DNA of 64,000 nt from Alisma plantago-aquatica (lineage: Eukaryota; Streptophyta; Magnoliopsida; Alismatales; Alismataceae): NCBI GenBank assembly GCA_963693085.1, contig OY856411.1:112907267-112971266 (forward strand), given 5' to 3'. The first letter of the stretch is position 1. Each line of letters opens with the position of its first letter. This document shows positions 47,638 through 60,000 of this stretch, piece after piece. The notes below the pieces were generated by a model that ran no database searches, was not told the origin of the DNA, and saw nothing but the letters and a program-made list of their open reading frames with translations. The translations under genes were made by a program, and so were the position numbers.

Positions 47638-48356
47638 TTTTTAAGTTGTACTCCTCCCTGAATCCAGTTACCATTCTTATCTCTAATCACCATGCTTGTT
47701 TCCACCTTCCTATCTTTCTTCCTTAATGAGGCGTCAACATTGACTTTCATTATGCCAGCCGGTGGTAACATCCATCTACAAAGAGTTCTTCACTACTGAT
47801 GTGGAACCTCTGACTCCACTGCAAAAGCTAATCTGATGATCTATACTATGCTTTTAATCTATTGATAATCGTAGATGATGTCTATCCTTTCATTATTGAA
47901 CACAAGTTCGTTCCTCCATTTTCATAGTAGTTCCATGGTTATCGCAAACCATACGGTCTGATCAGCGTTATCTTTGCTACCCTTCAAATTCCTTGATAGC
48001 CAACCTTTAAGATCTAGAACGGTGATGATTTCATTGAACTTTTGGTTGATGGTTTTCCATACTTATCTTACAAAATTATAGTCATGTAGAACATGACATG
48101 TATATTCTTATGTATGTCCACATCTTGGGTAAATTGTTGTGGTAGAGAAGCCTCTAATGCTATGCTTTCTGTTAGTCATTAGGCCCTAGTATTCTGCTTT
48201 ACAGAGGAGGAATTTGGTTCTTTGCGGAGCTCTAATTTTCCAAATAATATTCCATGCACCTTGTGTGGCCTTTCTACTTTCCTTAAGTATACTTTGAAAC
48301 ATCATGTTGGTAGAGAAAATTTTGTGTTTTACCCTTATAAAGATACACTCATTGCC

Positions 48357-49320
48357 TCATGTGCTCGAGTTTGGAGGTATAATATCTAGGATGAGCCCCG
48401 TTGACTCCTCCTCGAGCCAATCATGAATGAAATCTTCATCCCAATGACTATAAATCATCATCGAGTTGACTTTCAAGTCTACCAGGTCATTTGGTACTAC
48501 CAGATTAGCCTTCAATCTTGGTGCTAGGTGAGCTTTCACCCATTTATCATCCCAGGAATAAGTAGATTTACCATTGAGGACTACCTTCCCAACTAAACGA
48601 GACATCTCCTCAATATGAGAACAAATATATTTCCAGAGGCTCGAGCCCGTGCTCCTTCCCTTATCTTTTAGATGGGCATATTTTGGCTTTATAACTTGAC
48701 TCCAGTATCTCTTCCTCTCACTGCATATATCCCAAACGTTCTTTTATAGTAGGGCTATGTTACGGGCCTTTGTGGGCTTAATACCCAGCCCCCCTTCATG
48801 TTCAGGAGCTACAATTTTTTCCATGCAATGGTCTTAATTTTTGTGTGGTTACTGGACCCCCCCCCATTTGAAGTTTCTGATGATAGTGTCAATTCTATCA
48901 CAAACCGCAACGGGTAGTACAGTTGTCTGCATAATGAAGGTAGGAATGGAGTTAAGCATTGATCTTGTGAGTGAAATCCTTCCCATCTATGACAGAGTTT
49001 GGTTGGCCCATGAGGAAATCCTAGTTTCAATGTTATTAATAATGTTCAAGTACAACCCCTTATTAGATCTCCCATGCAGGATCTCAACCCCTAAATGCCT
49101 GCCCAAATTTTCAGTAGCAGGTATACCCAACCTCCTACTTATCCTTCTTCTTAACACCACCTCTATGTTCTTTGAAATGTGACCAATGACTCTTCTTTGG
49201 CTAAGACTTGTTCTGATGCCTCTCCAAATGTTTTTAAAACTTTCAGCATGATTCCTTCCTGCCACATCGTTGCTTCACCAAATAGTATGATATCATCGGT
49301 GAAGCACAATTGATTGATAA
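48357..49320 (-). pseudogene. LINE4 RT palm end, thumb and linker
   Basis: Reading the minus strand from about 49318: CFTDDIILFGEATMW (motif C with T in place of A), then MLKVLKTFGEAS-type sequence in another frame, then RRLGIPATENLGRHLGVEILHGR (the K/R-Y-L-G block) and ISSWANQTLS. Further on MSRLVGKVVLNGKSTYSWDDKW corresponds to the G-x-x-x-S-x-W-x-D-x-W block of LINE linkers. Several frame changes and stops. Confidence 0.82.
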
Positions 49321-50157
49321 GTCTACTATTAATCCAAATAATGTCACATTAAATATTTATATCTATATTACTTATAGTCACATTATCACATTACTTCTCT
49401 TGCTCACATTAATGTCATCATTATCATTTTCTCCTATTTATTCACTTCTTATTATAAATTATACACAGTTAACACCACATTAGGCATGCATGCATGCTTA
49501 TGTAAATCCAACTCATTATCCATATTAGAGTCATTCTATGTATTTTAGTGAACAAGGTCGAATATGTTAAATATTAATGAAGTGTTTCACATACCACTGT
49601 TATAATTAGGTGATGTTACTAGAGAAAAAGGTGATATGCATTACATATATTGATGACTTGATTAATCTATTATTAGGCAATTATATACCATTATGTGTAT
49701 CAAATTTTGTTATCTGATTATAACATCTAATGTTACTAATATATCATGAAAGGCATTAAAGGTGCACATATTAAGATTAGCCAACTTCATTTTAGGGTTT
49801 ATGGTCAACTTGGTCATAAACTTCACTTTTACCTTCTTAGCATGCATTAAGTTCAGGGTTAGGTTCTATTTATCTTACTCATCATATTATTAGGGTTTAT
49901 TGGGTGATAACATGGTTAACATCATGTGTATCCACAATTAGGATTAATATGTGAGTTACTCATATTATGTGCATTAGGTATTCATTAGGGTTCAAACATG
50001 TGAACTATTCTTTATATATGTTCATTAGTATATAAAAAACATGTGGGTTTTCAACTATAACTTGTTTTGGTCAATTCTAGAGATCTAAGATCACTAACCT
50101 CTTATTCGTGGAGTTACAGTTTCTAAAGTCAGAGTAGCTAGATTTCGATGTGTTACA
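49321..50157 (-). mobile_element. Possible LTR fragment ending at 50157
   Basis: Non-coding and AT-rich, ending tgtgttaca just before a PPT read on the minus strand. On that strand an LTR would start TGTAACACATCG here. The sequence differs from the LARD2 LTRs, so a related but different LARD may be involved. The other end was not found. Confidence 0.4.
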
Positions 50158-50194
50158 GGACTCCATCCCCTTAAAAGGATTTTGTCCTCAAAAT
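50158..50194 (-). other. Second polypurine tract inside LARD2 (minus strand)
   Basis: The plus strand has gactccatccccttaaaagg then attttgtcctcaaaat. It is nearly the same as the true LARD2 PPT at 46700 and adjoins the tgttaca boundary. Confidence 0.6.
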
Positions 50195-50833
50195 CAGCAT
50201 ATCTGTGTCCTTTAAGTGATAATGCTTTAAAGTTTTGACCTACCAAGTGAAACTAAACTAGAGGTAAAAGGGTGAGTCTAACTCAACCATGTATAAGATC
50301 TATCACTTCCACCTAAAAGTGTAGGTTTTAGGGATAGTCTAACCAAACATGTGGTCCTATGGGACAAAATCGAATTATTTTGGGTAACTATTTTCAAACA
50401 AGTCACAAGGTCATTATATTAGATTACCAGGAGTATCCAACATAGATGTCTAAGGTTACTATTGCCTAAATATATGCTAGTTCATACAATTAGTATCATC
50501 TCAGGCCAGGCTGGTGTCATACTGTTCATGGAGTCCTCATCAACCAAGCTAGTGGCACGAAGGAAATTCTTGCCAGCACCCAGCCCCTGACCCTTTCTAG
50601 ACACCTTTGCTTTCAACATACGCCCAAGTAGCTACCTAACAAACTCATCGCATAAAGGTTAACTAAATATATTTCTAATGTGAAACTTCTACGGTTCTAA
50701 ATCAACCTTTCATCATCTCAAGAAAAACATAGGTCAATTCTAGATTTAAAATCTTAACTAAAGGGGAACTTTGTAAGCTAAGGGTTCTAACTAGGGAGAC
50801 AAATTGAAATAGTCAATATTCCGACTACCATGG
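50195..50833 (-). mobile_element. Internal region next to the LARD2 PBS
   Basis: About 640 bp, non-coding, lying between the second PPT and the PBS. Confidence 0.5.
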
Positions 50834-50845
50834 GCTCTGATACCA
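50834..50845 (-). other. LARD2 primer binding site (minus strand)
   Basis: Plus strand gctctgatacca = TGGTATCAGAGC on the minus strand, 3 bases from the 5' LTR. Confidence 0.93.
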
Positions 50846-50848
50846 TGT

Positions 50849-51470
50849 TGTAAAGAGGCAAAATCACCCCTCCACTAAAATTTGAAGAATAAAACATCCA
50901 TTCCAAACATACTCAGATGGCATGTTGGAACAAGTGTAAAATTTTTTCATTAAAAATAATGGTATTCAAAACACCTAAAGTGTAGTAGTAGAATAACATA
51001 ATGACTATATTCAATTTCATAAAAATGTACATCTTACTCGCCCATAAGGGTATACATGAAATTATTACAATAGGATCTAAGATAGAGGGAAGCTAAACTA
51101 AACCAATATTGTCTCCAAGAAACAACTCCATGCATTAGGTCCATGGTAGAAGCCATGTATTTCTCATCCTAATCCTAGGTTGGATTTCCATACTCCTATT
51201 GTGCACTCTGATCCTAAACCTGGGTGGTTGGTATCATGCAGCAAGAGGGGAAATAAAGTAAGTGTCAAATGGGGAACAAGAACAAGGTACAAATAACAAA
51301 AGTAAATAAAGGGTAAACTATGCTAAAGAGAGTCAAAGATATGAGGCATGTAACAAATAAGAATTTTGTCATGAAAAATAATAGTATAGTTGCATGAATG
51401 ATAGACATTATGACTACATTGACTAAAGTAGGACTGAGGCATCTACCTAACCTCAATGAATAGGTGAGGG

Positions 51471-51502
<32 letters not shown>

Positions 51503-54161
51503 GTATATATATATATAAGTGAGGAGAGTAATCACATTCCCATGGGAAAAATAACACATGTCCAATTATGGGTGGTTGTGCATAAGTACACTACATTAGC
51601 TATATAGTCAATAATTCATCATGCTATAAAAAGAATCATATGGCATATTGAATGAATGAAATATTGTAGTGGGGTTCAAGACCCAAGAATTGATAAGTGA
51701 ATAAGTGCTAAAAGAGAAATAATGAGATTTTCAAGTTAAGTCTATGCCTCATTGGGAATAGTAGGGTTGGATGGTTAAATGCCCAACTTAGGGTTTAGAA
51801 ATGCACATACCATACTTCAAGGTCCTAGCAAACACTTTTCACCAAATAACTTGTAACGAAGACCACTTTAACCTAATTGCAATATATATGTATGCATTAG
51901 GGTTTCATAAAGCATAAAGTGTAAGGAAACTCCAATTTTGGACCTTCTATAAAAAATTTAGATTTTGGACTTAAAACCTAGACCAATTGATCAGTTAGAT
52001 TTTTCTAATCAAGAAAACATATTTTATTAACAAATTTGTTGTTAAAATGAGTTAGCTACAAATTTTACAACTTTTTATATAAATAAATTAGTGTTTCTAA
52101 TAAACACCATAAGAGGGGGGAAATGAGTTGAAAACCATAAAATCAGATTCCTCATGAAAAATCCTTTCCAATGACTATTTATATTTATTTTTTTGATAAC
52201 TATCAATTTACTGTGGATATTTGAATACTGGCCAATGAAAATGTGAAGAAAAGCCACATGGGCAAATCCAGATCTAGTGGCTCAGCCTGGAGGTGGGCCA
52301 GCGCTGAGTTGGACCAACCAACATCAGCCAACTAGTGAGGAGACTCACTGTTGTGGATCCACGATCAAAGAAGATAGGGCAGAGAAAGTCTCCTAATTGC
52401 CCTTGCACTATTAATGGTGTGATTAAACGAGCAAGGGCACCATGGTCATTAACAGACCTAGCTTGCCCTTCCTTCAGCCATGGCGCAAGGCACACATCCA
52501 GGGCTCACTCCTTCGATCGACAAACTGGGACAACAATATTAACAATTGGTGGAAACCTACCAAACATAATTGCGAAGAGTCGTGGGTCCTAACGCAACAA
52601 TCTTGATTGTGAAAGGATCACCATGGCTCCAAAGTAGGTCATCGGAGAGTTAAGAATAGAGTTGTAGGTCAGAGGAATGGAAACTAAAAGAAAAGCCTAA
52701 CACATGACCAACTAATGATAGGATAGCATTCCTTGAGATAATCCAGAGTCGAGGATACAAACTCCAAGGTTGGAGAGCCTCATCAGTGGCCAGGGAAACT
52801 AGCATCGACGAGCACCAGTGGCGAGTTATAGGACTTGACATTTCATGAAAACACGGGGCAAACTAGCAATCAGAAAAGGAATCTAGGAGTCTAGGGACTG
52901 CTACTTGTCTCCTAGTTGCACCAGAGGCTATGAAAATGGTTGGGCGAGGCTGACATCATCAGAGGAGAACACTAAAAAGGCGGTGGGGTCTCGGGATGTT
53001 AGATGAAAAATTGAAAGGTGAGGAGTAATGCCTGAGGTTCAATGGTGCTATTGGGTTCCTTATATAGGCCAGAGGTGAGCTACAGATTCCTCTACAACTT
53101 GGGGTAGAGATGAGAGGGAAAGCCCCAAATGGGCGTTTCGTCAAACCAGCAAATTAGATGATGAGTTATAGCATGTTAGAAATGGGAGAGCAAACTAGAT
53201 TCAATGGAGAAGGAAATTTGCAAAATTGTGGAGAAATGAGAGAGAGAGACCGGGGAATCAAAGCCTGTGAAACAGTCGTGAAATGACTACTGGTCGCGAG
53301 GTTGGAGATGACAATTTGGTCATTGGATTAAAGACAGATCTAGCGCACCGTATCTCAGTCATTGGATCACGTACAATAGGGAAAAATCAAAATGAAGTAA
53401 TGTGTGACATACATTAAATTTCTGACTACAGCTTTAATGCATTACATCAATGAAATCGAGAAAAACCTTAGTTACACTATATTCAAACTCATTTAATTCA
53501 TTTGAATGGTCAAATAGAGTCATCATGGCCCCAAATTTAGACCATAGACTATTTTAAGTGTCTAGAATATACCTATGCAATTAAAATTCTTTTTTGTAAA
53601 CAATATGGCCCAGAACTCCTATATTGGCTATTAATCTAATATTAATGGATTCAAAGGGTGAATTAACTTGAAAACAATTTTCTAATTAAATCCTTGGGTG
53701 AAATTTCGAGATGGACATCATACACTAATTCAAGAGTCATATATCACCTCATTATTCCCTTTTCATGTTTTATTGCGACATATGAGTAGAGAGAAAGGAA
53801 AAGAGGACCATTACTCTCATTAACTAACTCAAAACCACACTATCTCTTATTCCATGTCCCAAAAGTCCATAGCAAACTCTAAACTAATAAAATCTAATTA
53901 TTATCTCTCTTTATTGGTCATTTTGCATTTTAGCCTCTAGTTAAAATGCTAATTGAGGTATTTGTGCACAAACCCATTTATTGGTATAAATATGAACCAA
54001 ATTTACTCCAAACCACTAATAATTCCACAATTTCAACATTAAGGACAAAAAGAATAGAAAAGATAGGAAAATTTAATAAAAAAGGCAAAACATATATAAA
54101 GGGAAGGAAAAGCTTGGAAAGGGGTTAAACTAAAAATATAGTTGAGTTTCGGTATGTTACA
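50849..54161 (-). repeat. LARD2 5' LTR (3,313 bp)
   Basis: Starts tgtaaagagg and ends ggtatgttaca on the plus strand. Minus-strand TATA box (ccttatatagg) at 53058-53068. It contains a TA-rich expansion near 51474-51518 that is much shorter in the 3' LTR (about 44048-44061). Confidence 0.93.
51474..51518. repeat. (TA)n tract with two tg interruptions in the LARD2 LTR
   Basis: Runs of ta broken twice by tatgta. The sister LTR has only about 14 bp here, so the tract grew after insertion. Confidence 0.9.
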
Positions 54162-54166
54162 CTTAT

Positions 54167-54527
54167 ACTATCCATTCTATCTTTTGGTATCTCCTTTTAC
54201 TAACCGGTTGTGTTTTAGCTCTTCAAACCCCTCTTTTTTTGGAATGACAAAGGGGGAGAAGACATGTCTTATGTAAAAGGGAGAACACATACATGCAGAA
54301 GACATATATGATAGAGGACATAATTTCTATAAATGTTATGAAAGCTAACCATGCAGGAGAAATATCATCAATTGAGGGGGAGTATTTAAAATCCATTAGA
54401 ATCAATTGAGGGGGAGCATATGAACTCAATTCTATTGAATCTCCTAGGTTTCTCCAAAGGTATGACTTTACATAAATGCTTTCAATACATTTATGGAATG
54501 GTTTGTCATTTTCAAAAAGGGGGAGAA
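54167..54527 (+). mobile_element. Copia 3' internal region with several PPT-like tracts
   Basis: Continuation of the copia element after LARD2. gggggag motifs at about 54250, 54375 and 54410, and the final PPT aaaaagggggagaa at 54514-54527 next to the 3' LTR. Repeated PPT-like tracts upstream of the 3' LTR are characteristic of SIRE elements. Confidence 0.8.
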
Positions 54528-56042
54528 TATTGACTCAAGGTCTACTTTGACTGAACCCTTGTTTTGATTATGACTAAACCATTCAACTTATTTGTGTCTA
54601 ATGCTTCTACGTGATTGATCTCAGATAAGGTATAGACACACTCCAAATGCCTAAAACTTGTGCATCCTAACTTTGAGAAAAACAAGTCAAAATCAATGCA
54701 AGTGCACTTTTGCGGAAAAGGCCTCAAATCCATTAGAATCATGTTGTAAATCACTTGTAGGTTGTAATTTAAATTAGAAAAAAACAAGAGAACTTAAATC
54801 AAATATTTAAGCACTATTATGGAACTTTCTAAAATTCATCACAGGGATTTTTTTAGACGAGTTTCATCTAATATAAACTCGACCAACACCCTTGATAGTT
54901 TTTGGAAACTTCCAAGGTCAATCTTGTTTTCCCAGGACAAATTCGACTGACACCCCTGCATAGGCAAATCAATTTTAAGCCATCGATTGAGTTTCATCCT
55001 AGATAAACTCGATCGACAATTCAAAATTTCTTTGTCTCACAGTGCCATCAATTGAGTTTCCCAAAAGTAAACTTGACCTACAACACTATACAGAATGTGT
55101 AGGAAAAGTGTTTCTAATCATTGGGAGTGTTATAAAACTTGAAAATATATCTATTGCAACACCCCAAACAGATCCTTAAGTGTGTCTACTAGCTAGTAGG
55201 CATACTCAACTATAAAAAAGACCCCTTAGGATTCATCCCATGGTTAGCCAAGCACTATGAAGGTCCTTATATTATAGTTGAGTGACTCCAAGAGACTCCT
55301 TCCACTCTTAAGCTTAATCACTTGCTGCATCCATTATAGTGAGTAGGAGATTTGTAAGAGAGCTAGTCCTACATGTATATCTTGTGAGGCTCTCACTTCC
55401 TCCACCTCCCAATCTCTCTTTCTACCATGAAGATGAAGGTTATCTCTCTTAGATAAGAGAGGTGAAGAAGAAGGGAAGGAGTCCCTTGGTGAAAGCTTCT
55501 TCTTAATGAAGGTAAAGTCAAAGGAGTAAGATCCAAGTCAAGAGTGGGTAAATCCTCAAGAGGAAGACTTGTTACAAGAGTGGGAAAGTCCTTGGTGAAT
55601 GTGAAAGACTCAGTGAAAAAGTGGATTAGTCCTTGGTGAGGTAGAAGACTCTTAGTCATGGAAAGGTAAGTCCTTTTCAAGGTTATTGGATCCCTTATTC
55701 TCAAAGGGAAGGCTTGGTATCCTTGTCTTCAAAAAGGAAGGTCATATGTTGCAACTCATATAATGGAATATAAGGAGCGAGACATGGTTGAAAAATACTA
55801 GAGATTGACCTCTCTGGGTAGTGGATGTACACCCTCCTAGGTTAGAGTTTGGAGTTTGGAATCACTATACATAACTTGTGTTCTTGCGTTTGTTAATTCT
55901 CTCTCTCTCTCTATCTTTCTATGTATGTACACTAAAATTTCATATTTACCATATTATTTAAAATATCTTGAAGGTATAATGAATTTTATATGAGTTCTTT
56001 TAGGTATATACACCCCACCTAAAGCCCAACTTAGATCCAACA
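54528..56042 (+). repeat. Copia 3' LTR (1,515 bp)
   Basis: Starts tattgactcaagg (first TG mutated to TA) and ends tagatccaaca. It holds four gagttt/aaactcga hairpins (about 54856-54885, 54923-54950, 54983-55016, 55048-55079), one more than the 5' LTR, which may explain much of the 70-bp length difference. Confidence 0.9.
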
Positions 56043-56047
56043 TACCC

Positions 56048-57087
56048 AACCAACAAATTTTTGTTCCTTGCACCACTTTCTGCCTTTCATATTGAGCAGT
56101 TGTTGGCTGTTGCTAAATGGTAGGTAATGGAGTCAACATTTTAAAGGTCTCTATAGACGAAGAGAATGTTGTTTGTGCAATAGACAAGGAACAATAGTAA
56201 CCACTCTATTATTCTAATAAACACACTCTCGGGTGCCTCTCTTCTTCTTTGCTCACCATTCTTCCACATTGAGAACCATCAAGCACAATCAATCATTCAC
56301 TGGGTACACCCATTTAATTAATTGATCCTCAATAAAGTCAACTTATCTCTTTGTCTAACAACTTGTTGAGTGGAAAACACTGAAGAACCCACACTCCATA
56401 TTTTTTTCTCTATCTGACTTGTCATCCACGATGAATTCCAAGCATCCTATCATCACAAAGTTGTACTATAACTATATAACCACATCTTTCCTCCACTTTG
56501 AATCTTAGTTTTTTTTTGTAGTTTTGTAAACTAATTTTTCTAAAAAAATTCATTCTAAGTTTCTCTTACGGTGGATGCTTGTATATGAATAGAACACATT
56601 GTCCTATCTGGTGTATGCTTTCAATAAAAAGGTTTCCTATTCTCTATTTTAATTTCATCCAGAATATGAACTACCATATTAATTTTCTTCAACACCAACA
56701 CCCATTTTATATGATTAGACTCATTTTTGTTTCTATATAAGCCATGATAAAAAAATTAACATCCTTCAACTACCTCTCGTTATAGTATCAACATTAACAA
56801 AATAATGCCCTACTCGTCAGTGGGATATCCACGATAAATATTGTTGGCTTGTTTTTAGATATGAAATTGTTTACTAACCCACTGTTAGTTTGCTTCTCGA
56901 CATGTATTTTATACTCTATTATGATGATATATGCTTTATTTCTATAATAGCTTATCTTACTAGATACTTTCAATTTCTGCCATTAAACAAGACATGTTCG
57001 TCCCCACATAACTATATGTTTTGTATTGAATATGTAGTCCTTGTCGATTATGGTTTATTTGTCAATTGGATGGTTAAAATTTTGTAC
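56048..57087. other. Unassigned spacer
   Basis: About 1 kb between the copia element and LARD3, AT-rich. An 87-codon frame at 56890-57153 runs across the LARD3 boundary, so it is not a gene. Nothing recognisable. Confidence 0.5.
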
Positions 57088-60000
57088 TGTTACAACCCAA
57101 ATTTTTGGGTTCAATTGGTGAGAAATGTAATTTCTCATATTAAAGATAATTGAACAAATAATGATATAATTTGTTTTGAAGGCATGGATTTCGTTTACAA
57201 TAGCCTTGATGTATGTGTTGTGGGCTTTATTGGCTATTGGGCCCAATAACAAGGAAATAACAAAGAAAATTCAATTAGAGAATGAATAATTGAATATTTG
57301 AGAAAAGAAATATGTAGAAACCTCTAGAAGGAAAATCCAAAGAGGGATTTCGTGCCTCTTGGGTTCCTTGGGTTCCAAAGAGTCCAAAGTTGCATAAAGA
57401 GTGCAATAAGAAAAGAAAACATTAATTAAGTATTTCTTTATTAAGAAAGAAATTGAAAATAATGGTAAAATGTGGAAAATGAGTGGAAAGAGGCATAAAT
57501 GAGTTTCCTTGGTGAAATTTCGTATCCATGTGGTTGCTAATATTTAAAGGGATGCCAATAAGGAAAATAAAAGAGAAATAAAGAGAAATTCTCAAAAAGA
57601 GATAATTTAATGAGAAATAAACATGATAATGAAAAATGATGCATATAAATGCATCTAGAAGGATAATAATTATCCTTGAAAAGGGAATTTCGAAATAATG
57701 GAATGTCTTGGGATCCAAGGAGTCCCAATAAAGAGGAAAGAAGGAGAAAATACCAAATTTGCAAAATAAAAGATAATATGATACATTATTAACGAATTAT
57801 GTGGGATTGTTTAAAAGGATGATATTTTCTATAAAGGAAAATAGGATTTCATGATCAATGGATTAAAAAGCAAGAATAAAGAGAGTGAGTAAAAGGAATT
57901 TTGAATTCCTAAAACATCCAAATACTAAAGGACATTAGAAAAGAATAATGAAGAGAGAGAGAAAGGTTGTTGCTTCACAACCAAGGAAAGTGTATTTCCT
58001 TTCAAGTTGGGACTTGAGTCCTCATGAGGCACGCCTTAGGGCTTCCTACTCCACCCTATATAAAAGGGTAAAGCTCTGGTCGAGGTCCAGGGAGAGATCC
58101 CATGCAATCCAACCTCTTCTCCTTCTTCTTTCCATGCTAACCCTAATCAAGAAAACATAGGGCTGTCTTGGGGTCAACTGGCGGTTGTAGTGGATCTTGA
58201 TGATGGCACGACACAAACACAAAAGCCTGGGGTAGCCAGCTACCTTACCCTTGCTTTTGTATCCGCTCAAAACAGCCAGCAGCCATGCAGGCATTGCTGC
58301 GGTGGGCACAGCAGCTGGGCCCGACTTTGGCCGCGGCTTGAGAGCTCTTCAAGTGCGGCGGAGGGCGGCGGAGGCCCTGGGACTGTTTCCGGTGTGCTAG
58401 GGGTGCAGGAGAGGTGAGGAAGAGACCTCACGATCTGCCACAGTGGTTTGCAGCGCTAGGTCGCGTGAGGTAGAAGGAGACGTGGGCCTTGGACGGTTCT
58501 GCCCTCCAGGGTGTGAAGAAAGCAACAGCTAACACGGGGGTAAAATAGTAATCTGGTTATGTTTTCAACAAAGTCAGCATCGTGGCAAGGAGGAAGCTAC
58601 GTGGCGGCTTCTGATTGGTCAAAGTAAGTGAAATCTTACAAACTTCATAATTAATCATTGGTAGCTCGGATTTAGATAAGTTATATATGAATTTTGATCA
58701 GGAGAACACAAGGAATTCAATAAAAATAGTTTTATAGCCTGAATCTGATGATAGTTCGAAATGTAGTGTAAATTATCATCTTTAATGAATTAAAGATTAA
58801 GAAACCCTATTTTGATATGATTAATGTGTTTAATAGGGTTTAATGGATCATTAGAGTTGATGTTAACCTGTAAAATGTAAAAATGTACATTATGACGAAC
58901 TTTGCACATGATTAGTCTAATTTAGAGTTTATATGCTTGAAATTGGAAAAGTACATAAAGTTATCATCTTTAGTGTTTTAATTAAGGGGAAAACCCTTAG
59001 ATTTTATGGTAGATGGTCTTAATGACATTATTTAGATAATTCAAGCTGATATTAACCGTTGTTAATAAAAGAGAAAATCGGATCTAAAAAGATGATCTTT
59101 TATATATAATTGGCTTAATTTAGGGTTTCGTGCATGATTATGCACTAATGAGCTTGAAAACCCTAATTTCGATGAATATGTCTTTTAATTGGTTTAATTG
59201 TTCAAATCTATGAATAAATAGGGATATGATGATCCTAAGTCAATTTGGGTATAAAAGATTATTAAAATGAATAGTTAAGTAATTAAGGTTCATATAAATG
59301 GAAAAGAGTACTTTATGGTTTTTTAACCTAAAAGGGATAAAGTTTGAGAAATTGATCTAAGAAACCCTAATGAATATTAATGAAACCTTAATGTGGATTA
59401 GAAACCCTAGAAAGAGAATCCAAGTCAATACAGTAGATTATTGATAAAGTGTGTAATAAATAGAGTACATATTCTTTTCAAGAATTATGTGATGATTGAA
59501 TTACTTGCTTGGATCTGTTGATTGGTTTGATGGTATATACATGAAGTATATGTTGAATAATATGCATGACTCATCAAGTCAGGTATGTGGTTACGCTTAT
59601 GAATAATCGCTCTAGTTTCACGGCGATTCCCCAAGTTTTAATCGGTTGCTTGAAAATAACTGTTGGATGTTTATTTATTTCATGCAACTATAAAGTGACT
59701 ATGATTATCACTATAAATGTGCGTATATAACTGACTAGATCCGGGTCCACCTCTATTGCTTTGAAAAGGCTAAGAAAAAGGGGTAATCCTAGAGCAAGAT
59801 CTATGTTACCGAGAGTTAGAAACTGGGCTACCTACGTGTAGTGCCATGAGACTCATTAGCCTGCCATGAGTTAAGGAGTGGGCTACTTATGAGTAGTGCC
59901 ATGTGACTCAACCCTAGAAATTGGTTCACTTATAGGTGGATCATGAGGGGTATAATGGGGATAACATAGAGGGTAGGGTACTCTTGGATCGCAGAGTTAT

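Larger units (their letters stand above)
47240..49320 (-). mobile_element. LINE4: 5'-truncated LINE inside LARD2
   Basis: Minus-strand fragment starting at RT motif C and ending with an RNase H domain. The direction matches LARD2, but it is a separate insertion because LARDs carry no LINE sequence. Both boundaries are set by where the protein similarity stops; no target duplication or clear A-tail was found. Confidence 0.8.
43404..54161 (-). mobile_element. LARD2: minus-strand non-autonomous LTR retrotransposon
   Basis: A 10,758-bp element in the copia element, with LTRs at 43404-46699 (3') and 50849-54161 (5'), PBS at 50834-50845 and PPT at 46700-46713, all read on the minus strand. Termini TGTAA...TTACA. 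The interior lacks its own genes but contains LINE4 and an extra LTR-PPT boundary near 50157. The LTRs differ at many positions (roughly one base in ten by eye), so it is much older than LARD1. PPT context (gaggacaaaatcct) points to a gypsy chromovirus relative. Confidence 0.93.
38647..56042 (+). mobile_element. SIRE-like Ty1-copia element, gag only, interrupted by LARD2
   Basis: LTRs at 38647-40091 and 54528-56042, PBS, gag remnants with CCHC knuckles, and several gggggag tracts before the 3' LTR, a SIRE hallmark. LARD2 (43404-54161 plus its 5-bp duplication) is inserted in it; without that the element is about 6.6 kb. No protease, integrase, RT or RNase H is found. This fits a gag-only non-autonomous element (TR-GAG type) or an internally deleted SIRE copy. 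Confidence 0.88.
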
